Notes under the pieces: model-generated | Databases searched by the model: none | Told to the model about the DNA's origin: nothing | The model's input: only the letters and a program-made list of their open reading frames with translations | Made by a program: the position numbers and the translations under genes | Source of the DNA: Mycolicibacterium sediminis | Lineage (GTDB): Bacteria; Actinomycetota; Actinomycetes; Mycobacteriales; Mycobacteriaceae | Assembly: GCF_010731735.1 (NCBI RefSeq) | Contig: NZ_AP022588.1 | Span: 5,642,001-5,706,000 of the forward strand | Direction: 5' to 3' | Length of the DNA stretch: 64,000 nt | Shown here: piece by piece, positions 58,825-64,000 of the stretch | Layout of the letters: every line of letters starts with the position of its first letter | Numbering within the stretch: position 1 is the stretch's first letter

Positions 58825-59538
58825 GTGAACACCCCCACCCGCAAGGCCATGGGAGTCGCGGCAGCAATCGCCGCCCTCTCGGTGTCACTGCCCATGGCAG
58901 TCACCGCACACGCAGAACCCACCACGACCGCCACGGTCAAGCCGCCGGCCGATCCGCAGGGCGACTGCGACCCGCTGCGCAAGGAGCTGTCCACCACGGG
59001 CACGACCCTCGCCCAGCTGGCCCCGAAGCCCGTCGGCCAGGTGATCGCCGCCATCCCGTCGCTGAGCACCTTCTCGTCCGCCATCTCGGGCGGGCTGAAC
59101 CCCGAGGTCAACATCGTCCCCGTGCTGGAGAACGGCCCGTACGTGGTGTTCGCCCCCACGAACGACGCCTTCGCCAAGCTCGACCCGGCACAGCTCGAGG
59201 CGTTGCGGACGGATGCCGCCGCGCTCTCCAAGCTGGACTACTACCACGTCTTCCTCGGCCTGCTGAGCCCCGGCGACGTCGCCGGGCAGCGCCCGACGCA
59301 GCAGGGTGAAGAACTCAAGGTGACCGGCAAGGACGGCGACATCAAGGTCAACGACACCGCCAAGGTCATCTGCGGCGGCATCACCGCCGAGAACGCCCGC
59401 ATCTACATCATCGACACGGTGCTGGACCCGGCCGCGCCGCCGGAGCCGATCACCCCGACCGGCACGTCGACGACCGCGACCACGACGACGACGGCCACCA
59501 CCACCGCCCCGGCACCCGAGCCGGCGCCGGCAGGCTGA
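58825..59538 (+). CDS. Secreted fasciclin (FAS1) domain protein
   Basis: A 237-residue exported protein with a signal peptide (cleavage after AHA near residue 32) and one FAS1 domain (about residues 60-195): YVVFAPTNDAFAKLDPAQLEAL and DYYHVFLGLLSPG are the H1 and YH signatures. The C-terminal 40 residues are Thr/Pro/Ala-rich. This is the MPT70/MPT83 type of mycobacterial protein, which binds host or matrix components in pathogens; the role in this organism is unknown. GTG 58825 has a ribosome site (GAGGAGCC); a start at 58624 would overlap the divergent gene and is rejected. No lipobox is seen. Confidence 0.9.
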   Translation: MNTPTRKAMGVAAAIAALSVSLPMAVTAHAEPTTTATVKPPADPQGDCDPLRKELSTTGTTLAQLAPKPVGQVIAAIPSLSTFSSAISGGLNPEVNIVPVLENGPYVVFAPTNDAFAKLDPAQLEALRTDAAALSKLDYYHVFLGLLSPGDVAGQRPTQQGEELKVTGKDGDIKVNDTAKVICGGITAENARIYIIDTVLDPAAPPEPITPTGTSTTATTTTTATTTAPAPEPAPAG

Positions 59539-59551
59539 CACACCACACAAG

Positions 59552-59583
59552 AGCGGCCCGGGACGTCATTGTCCCGGCCCGCT
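59552..59583. terminator. Hairpin terminator between fasciclin and acyl-CoA dehydrogenase
   Basis: A 13-bp stem with one mismatch (AGCGGCCCGGGAC with GTCCCGGCCCGCT) and a 6-nt loop followed by TTTCGTGT; the genes are convergent. Confidence 0.8.
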
Positions 59584-59596
59584 TTCGTGTCGGCCC

Positions 59597-60739
59597 CTAG
59601 AGGCCGAGGTCCTTGCCGATGATCTCCTTCATGATCTCGGTCGTACCGCCGTAGATGGTCTGGATGCGGACGTCGACGTAGTCGCGCGCCACCTTGTACT
59701 CGTTCATGTAGCCGTATCCGCCGTGCAGCTGGACGCACGCGTCGACGACCCGCTTGTTCAGCTCGGTGCACCACCACTTGGCCTTCGACGCCTGTACGGC
59801 CGTCAACTCGCCGTCCACCGCGGCACGCAGGCAGCGGTCCACGTACTGCTCGCCGATCTCGAGTTCGGTGTCCAGCTCGGCCATCACGAAGCGGCTGTTC
59901 TGGAAGCTCCCGATCGGCTTGCCGAACGCCTTGCGGTCCTTGACGTACTGCAGCGTGTCGTCGAACGTGGCGCGGGCGCCGGCGATGGCCGCGATGCCGA
60001 TGGACAAGCGCTCGGACGGCAGGTTGGTCATCAGGTGGTAGAAACCCTTGCCCTCCTCGCCCAGCAGGTTGGCGCCCGGCACCCGCACGTTCTCGAAGTG
60101 CAGCTCGGCGGTGTCGGCGAAGTGCAGACCCATCTTGTCCAGCTTGCGACCGCGGGTGAACCCCGGCATGTCGCGCTCGACGACCAACAGCGAGAACCCC
60201 TTGTGGCCGGCGTCGGGGTTGGTGCGCGCCACCACGACGACGAGGTCGGAGTTGATGCCCGCGGAGATGAACGTCTTGGAGCCGTTGAGGATCCAGTCGT
60301 CACCGTCGCGCACCGCCGTGGTCTTGATGCCCGCCAGGTCACTACCCGCGCCGGGCTCGGTCATCGCGACGGCGCCGATCAGCTCACCGGTGATGTAGCC
60401 CGGCAGCCACCGCGCCTGCTGCTCCTCCGTGGCGAGGTTGGCGAAGTACGGCCCGACGATGTCGTTCTGCAGGCTCAGCCCCGGCGTGGCCGCGCCGTAG
60501 CGGGCGAACTCCTCGACGATGACCGCGTTGAACCGGAAGTCGTCGACGCCGCCGCCGCCGAACCTCTCCGGCAGGTTGAAGCCGATCAGGCCGTATTTGC
60601 CTGCGGCAACGTACGATTCGCGGTCGACGATGCGTTCGCTGTCCCACTTCTCGGCGTACGGCGCGCACTCCTTCTCCAGGAACTGCCGCGCTGTCTGCCG
60701 CAGCTGCTCGTGCTCTTCGTCGAAGACCAGTCTCTTCAC
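59597..60739 (-). CDS. Acyl-CoA dehydrogenase
   Basis: A 380-residue FAD enzyme that makes the alpha,beta-double bond in acyl-CoA. Family pieces: AMTEPGAGSDLAGIKTTA (FAD-binding), DWILNGSKTFISAGINSD, IGIAAIAGARATFDDTLQYV, YGYMNEYKVARDYVDVRI and IYGGTTEIMKEIIG. The usual Glu near the C-terminus is Gly (IYGGTTEI), but Glu243 in LPSERLSIG fits the isovaleryl/long-chain type of catalytic base. It begins the downstream end of a catabolic group with the crotonase at 60752 and thiolase at 61552 on the same strand (12 bp gap). Confidence 0.94.
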   Translation of the reverse strand: MKRLVFDEEHEQLRQTARQFLEKECAPYAEKWDSERIVDRESYVAAGKYGLIGFNLPERFGGGGVDDFRFNAVIVEEFARYGAATPGLSLQNDIVGPYFANLATEEQQARWLPGYITGELIGAVAMTEPGAGSDLAGIKTTAVRDGDDWILNGSKTFISAGINSDLVVVVARTNPDAGHKGFSLLVVERDMPGFTRGRKLDKMGLHFADTAELHFENVRVPGANLLGEEGKGFYHLMTNLPSERLSIGIAAIAGARATFDDTLQYVKDRKAFGKPIGSFQNSRFVMAELDTELEIGEQYVDRCLRAAVDGELTAVQASKAKWWCTELNKRVVDACVQLHGGYGYMNEYKVARDYVDVRIQTIYGGTTEIMKEIIGKDLGL

Positions 60740-60751
60740 GGTGCCCCTCTC

Positions 60752-61555
60752 CTACGTGGCTTTCCAGACCGGCGCGCGCTTCTCGGCGAAGGCCCGCGGT
60801 CCTTCCTTGGCGTCATCCGAGCGCAGCACGCCGCCCATCTCGCGCATGGTCCTGTTCCAGCCGTCGAGTTCGCCCGTGATCACGCCGTCGTCGACGCCAC
60901 GGGCGACCCGCTTGCTCGCCCACACGGCCAGCGGCGCGTTGACCGTGATCCGTTCGGCGAGTGCCAGTGCGGCGTCGACCACGGTGCCATCGGGCACGAC
61001 CTGGTTGATGAGGCCCCACCGCAATGCGTCGGCCGACGACATCGGCTCGCCGGTGAACATCAGCTCCATCGCCACCTTGCGCGGCAACTGGTCGACGATG
61101 CGGAACACCCCGCCGGCCGCGGCGATCAGACCGCGCTTCACCTCGGGCAGACCGAACGTCGTGCGTTCCTCGGCCACCACCAGGTCGCTGGCGAGCGCCA
61201 GTTCGGTGCCGCCACCCAATGCGGTGCCGTTGACGGCGGCGATGGTCGGCTTGTCGATGACGTGCTGCACGTAACCGGCGAATCCCCACTCCCCGTGCTC
61301 GGGGTGGTAGAGGTTCTCCCGGCGCGAGATCGCCTTGAGATCGGCACCGGCGCAGAAGGTCTGGCCCGCCCCGGTGATGACCACGGCGCGCACGTCGGGA
61401 TCGTGCTGCGCCTTGTGCAGGGCGTCGCCGACCGCTATGCTCACCGACGCGTTGACCGCGTTGCGCGCCTCGGGCCGGTTGAGCGTGATGAGGAGGACGT
61501 TGCCCCGGCGCTCGGTGAGAGCGCCGGGTGCAGCCGTCTCGGTCCCCGCCGTCAC
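60752..61555 (-). CDS. Enoyl-CoA hydratase
   Basis: A 267-residue crotonase-fold protein with both catalytic Glu residues of classical hydratases: GGGTELALASDLV and FGLPEVKRGL. Oxyanion pieces are ITGAGQTFCAGADLKAI and NGTALGGG. GTG 61555 overlaps the thiolase stop (GTGA). In the operon thiolase, hydratase, acyl-CoA dehydrogenase it supplies the hydration step of beta-oxidation. It differs from the PaaG-like gene at 55336, which lacks both Glu residues. Confidence 0.94.
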   Translation of the reverse strand: MTAGTETAAPGALTERRGNVLLITLNRPEARNAVNASVSIAVGDALHKAQHDPDVRAVVITGAGQTFCAGADLKAISRRENLYHPEHGEWGFAGYVQHVIDKPTIAAVNGTALGGGTELALASDLVVAEERTTFGLPEVKRGLIAAAGGVFRIVDQLPRKVAMELMFTGEPMSSADALRWGLINQVVPDGTVVDAALALAERITVNAPLAVWASKRVARGVDDGVITGELDGWNRTMREMGGVLRSDDAKEGPRAFAEKRAPVWKAT

Positions 61556-62697
61556 AGCAGCTCGAGGATGGTGGCGTTGGCCTGTCCGCCGCCTTCGCAC
61601 ATGGTCTGCAGGCCGTACTGAATCCCGTTGTCGCGCATGTGGTACAGCATCGTCGTCATGATCCGGGCGCCCGAGCCACCGAGCGGGTGGCCGAGTGCGA
61701 TCGCGCCGCCGTTGGGGTTCAGCTTCTTCTCGTCGGCGCCGATATCCTTGAGCCAGGCCAGCGGAACCGGGGCGAAGGCCTCGTTGACCTCGAACACGCC
61801 GATCTCGTCGAGGGACAGACCGGACCGCTTCAGCACCTTCTGCGTGGCGGGGATCGGCGCGGTCAGCATGATGACCGGGTCCGATCCGGCGAGCACCGCG
61901 GTGTGCACCTTTGCCAGCGGCTTGAGGCCCAGCTCCTTGGCCTTCTCCGCGGACATGAACAGCAGGGCCGCCGAGCCGTCGGAGATCTGAGAGGCGTTGC
62001 CGGCGTGGATGACACCGTCCTCCTTGAAGGCCGGCTTGATGGTCGCCATCTTCTCGATGGTGCCGCCGCGACGGATGCCCTCGTCCTTCAGCACGACGTT
62101 CCCGTCCTGATCCTTGATGCCGATGATCTGGTCGTCGAACGCACCGGCGTCCTGCGCGGCCGCGGCCTTCTCGTGCGAGCTCAGGGAGAACTGGTCGAGC
62201 GCGGTGCGGTCGAAGCCCCACTGCTCGGCGATCATCTCGGCGCCGGTGCCCTGGTTGGGGGTCTGGCTGTAGCGGCTGCGGAAGGCCTCCGGGTAGGGGT
62301 GTCCGCCGTTGGCGAGCGAGGCGCCCATCGGGGTGCGCGACATCGACTCGACACCGCCGGCGACCACCACGTCGTAGTGACCCGCCACCACGCCCGCGGC
62401 GGCGAAGTGCACCGACTGCTGGCTCGAGCCGCACTGCCGGTCGACGGTCACGCCGGGAACGCTTTCGGGCCAACCCGCGGCGAGGACCGCGGTGCGGGCG
62501 ATGTCGAGGGCCTGCTCGCCGGCCTGCATGACGCAGCCCCAGATGACGTCGTCGACCAGTGCCGGATCGACTCCCGCACGCTGGACGAGGCCGTTGAGGA
62601 CCTGCGCGGAGAGTTCACCCGGGTGCACGCCGGACAGACCGCCGTTGCGCTTCCCGACGGGCGATCGGACGGCCTCGACGATGACGGCTTCAGCCAT
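61552..62697 (-). CDS. Acetyl-CoA acetyltransferase/3-ketoacyl-CoA thiolase
   Basis: A 381-residue thiolase. Active-site Cys89 is in VDRQCGSSQQ, the His in GGAIALGHPLGGSGAR, and the second Cys in TMCEGGGQANATILEL. It heads an operon with the hydratase and the acyl-CoA dehydrogenase and faces the FadR-type regulator across 190 bp. It is not FadA5 (the sterol thiolase) by sequence; substrate length is open. ATG 62697. Confidence 0.93.
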   Translation of the reverse strand: MAEAVIVEAVRSPVGKRNGGLSGVHPGELSAQVLNGLVQRAGVDPALVDDVIWGCVMQAGEQALDIARTAVLAAGWPESVPGVTVDRQCGSSQQSVHFAAAGVVAGHYDVVVAGGVESMSRTPMGASLANGGHPYPEAFRSRYSQTPNQGTGAEMIAEQWGFDRTALDQFSLSSHEKAAAAQDAGAFDDQIIGIKDQDGNVVLKDEGIRRGGTIEKMATIKPAFKEDGVIHAGNASQISDGSAALLFMSAEKAKELGLKPLAKVHTAVLAGSDPVIMLTAPIPATQKVLKRSGLSLDEIGVFEVNEAFAPVPLAWLKDIGADEKKLNPNGGAIALGHPLGGSGARIMTTMLYHMRDNGIQYGLQTMCEGGGQANATILELL

Positions 62698-62766
62698 GGG
62701 ACTTCTCCTTCGACGTGGGTGTCGGCGCTCGCGCGCCTGAGTTGAATCCTCACCGAAGGTAAAGGA

Positions 62767-62798
62767 GTAGGTTTACTAGGTCAACCTACTGGTTGGTG
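62767..62798. promoter_or_regulatory. Operator-like dyads in the thiolase-GntR intergenic region
   Basis: Two overlapping dyads: AGTAGGTT (62767-62774) with AACCTACT (62784-62791), and the 14-bp ACCTACTGGTTGGT (62785-62798) that also occurs at 54107-54120. They lie between the divergent thiolase operon and the GntR gene. This is a plausible binding site for the adjacent FadR-type regulator or another dimeric regulator. Confidence 0.5.
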
Positions 62799-62887
62799 GA
62801 AGCGCGCGGCCGGTCGGCGTTCGGCCCACATGTTCTACTGAGTTCACCATCTGGCCGCCGGCCGGAGCAGTCCCCGAGGAGGCCCGC

Positions 62888-63685
62888 GTGGCACGCAACA
62901 CACCGCTGGCACCCATGATGGGCGCGGACGCCGTCGCCTCACTCGGCGGCGCTCCCATCCGCTCTCCCAAGACCGCCGAACTGGTCGCGGGCACGCTGCG
63001 CCGCATGGTCGTCGACGGCCAACTCACCGACGGTGACTTCCTGCCCAACGAGGCCGAGCTGATGACGCACTTCGGCGTCAGCAGGCCGACGCTGCGCGAG
63101 GCGGTGCGCGTCCTGGAGTCCGAGCGACTGGTCGAGGTGCGCCGCGGCTCCCGCACCGGTGCCCGGGTCCGCGTACCGGGCCCGGAGATCGTGGCCCGTC
63201 CCGCCGGGCTGCTGCTGGAGCTGTCCGGGGCGACGATCGCCGACGTCCTGGTGGCACGGTCGGGCATCGAGCCCATCGCCGTGCGACTCCTCGCCGACGC
63301 CGCCACGCCCGAGGCGCTCGCCGAACTCGAGACGATGCTGACCGAGCACATCCCGGCGGGCTGGCAGTCGGGTCGGCTGGCGGAGGCCACCGGCGACTTC
63401 CACCTCCGCATGGTCGAGATGTCGGGCAACGCGACGCTGACGATCATCGCCGGCATGCTGCAGGAGATCACGGTGCGGCACACCGCGTTCGCCATCAAGG
63501 AGCACCGCGAGGTGTCGAAGGCCGACTACGACAAGCTGATCCGGTCCTACCGTCGCCTGCTCGTGCTACTGCGGGCCGGTGACGGTGCGGCGGCCGAGGC
63601 GCACTGGCGTAAGCACCTCGACACCGCACGCGGTCTGCTGCTGGAGGGCTTCGAGTCGGTCAAGGTCCGCGACGTCATGCAGTGA
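62888..63685 (+). CDS. FadR-type GntR transcriptional regulator
   Basis: A 265-residue regulator: winged helix-turn-helix (about residues 28-95; LRRMVVDGQLTDGDFLPNEA, MTHFGVSRPTLREAVRVLES) and a C-terminal FCD ligand-binding domain (about 105-240) with metal-type His residues (TEHIPAGW, GDFHLRMVEMSGN, HWRKHLDTARG). GTG 62888 has a strong ribosome site (GAGGAGGCCCGC). Facing the thiolase-hydratase-dehydrogenase operon, it probably controls it in response to an acyl-CoA or carboxylate. Its end overlaps the convergent gene by 11 bp. Confidence 0.92.
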   Translation: MARNTPLAPMMGADAVASLGGAPIRSPKTAELVAGTLRRMVVDGQLTDGDFLPNEAELMTHFGVSRPTLREAVRVLESERLVEVRRGSRTGARVRVPGPEIVARPAGLLLELSGATIADVLVARSGIEPIAVRLLADAATPEALAELETMLTEHIPAGWQSGRLAEATGDFHLRMVEMSGNATLTIIAGMLQEITVRHTAFAIKEHREVSKADYDKLIRSYRRLLVLLRAGDGAAAEAHWRKHLDTARGLLLEGFESVKVRDVMQ

Positions 63686-64000
63686 CGGACTTCGACCACG
63701 TCACCTGAACCGGCACGGTGTCGTCCCAGGGCTGACGCGTCACCATGTCGGCGACGTTGACGTACCCGCGTTCGAACTCCCCCGTCGCGGCATCGACGAG
63801 GCGGTACTCCTGCCGCTGCCGGTGGATCGGCTGCGCGTCGAGCAGCAGGACCCGCACCTCGCCGGGCTCGAAGTGGCACCGTGCCTGCAGCGCGGCGATG
63901 AGCTGCTCGTTGTGCATGTGGCCGTCACCGAAGTTCCAGCCGATGGCCGTCGAGCAGATCCGTTCCCCGTCGGTCAGCACGTAGTCCGCCTCGTCGCGGC
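63675..64000 (-). CDS. Hypothetical protein, 5' end outside the window
   Basis: The last 107 codons of a minus-strand gene that continues past the right edge; the frame stays open to base 64000 (reading RDEADYVLTDGER), so the true start is not visible. It has no membrane span or signal and no motif I recognise; VLLLDAQPIHRQRQEYRL and NVADMVTRQPWDD are the most distinctive pieces. The gene converges with the GntR regulator, overlapping by 11 bp. Confidence 0.6.
   Translation of the reverse strand, partial: RDEADYVLTDGERICSTAIGWNFGDGHMHNEQLIAALQARCHFEPGEVRVLLLDAQPIHRQRQEYRLVDAATGEFERGYVNVADMVTRQPWDDTVPVQVTWSKSVTA

Overview
The window is a high-GC (mostly G/C third positions), gene-dense piece of a mycobacterial chromosome, most likely a rapidly growing species (Mycolicibacterium type). 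The case rests on lineage genes: FO synthase fbiC for coenzyme F420, mycothiol deacetylase mshB, mannosyltransferase pimE, lipoprotein lpqW, an MmpL13-like transporter, alpha-methylacyl-CoA racemase mcr and an Rv1155-like F420 protein. From memory of M. tuberculosis gene order, the backbone runs in the same order as Rv1173 to Rv1140 (fbiC, Rv1171, mshB, lpqW, typA, mutT2, phhB, pimE, Rv1158c, Rv1157c, Rv1156, Rv1155, Rv1153c, Rv1152, Rv1151c, Rv1147, mmpL13, Rv1144, mcr, echA, Rv1140), reversed in this window, with species-specific insertions. No rRNA, tRNA, CRISPR array, insertion sequence or prophage was seen.

Layout. 1-6.8 kb: a cut-off membrane gene, a small membrane-anchored protein and three tandem secreted glycine-rich PGRS-like genes that lack a PE domain, each ending in a nearly identical hairpin. 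6.8-9.5 kb: fbiC. 9.6-21.5 kb: an accessory stretch with secreted or anchored proteins of unknown function, a glutaminyl cyclase lipoprotein, a methyltransferase, an LpqN/LpqT-type lipoprotein, purU and two more PGRS-like genes. 21.5-32.5 kb: conserved envelope and translation genes (mshB, ClC channel, lpqW, typA, mutT2, phhB, pimE and two Ala/Pro-rich secreted proteins). 32.8-43.7 kb: a TacA/TacT-type toxin-antitoxin pair, small proteins, a HhH-GPD protein, a LytS/LytTR two-component system translationally coupled to two acetate/monocarboxylate symporters with small membrane partners, an MFS exporter and an acyltransferase. 43.7-51.4 kb: an F420-binding protein, two LCM-type methyltransferases around a DUF1697 gene, a GntR regulator and sirtuin (divergent), and the operon mmpL13-tetR-methyltransferase. 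51.4-64 kb: a tandem pair of 46-residue peptide genes, then lipid catabolism genes (nitronate monooxygenase, SDR, mcr, two crotonases, acyl-CoA dehydrogenase, thiolase, FadR-type GntR) with a CPBP protease, an NAD(P)-binding protein, a gamma-carbonic anhydrase and a secreted fasciclin.

Most unusual signals. (1) All five PGRS-like genes share a -10-like box 43-46 bp before the start codon and a 15-bp dyad (TTNNC-N5-GCAAA) 349-370 bp before it, suggesting one regulon. (2) Two near-identical acidic 46-residue peptide genes sit side by side, each behind the same conserved upstream block. (3) Neighbouring mutT2 and pimE have no ATG/GTG/TTG in frame at the expected N-terminus; each has ATC or ATA there, 6-7 nt after a -10-like box. 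(4) Many gene junctions carry long intergenic palindromes, two of them members of the same sequence family.
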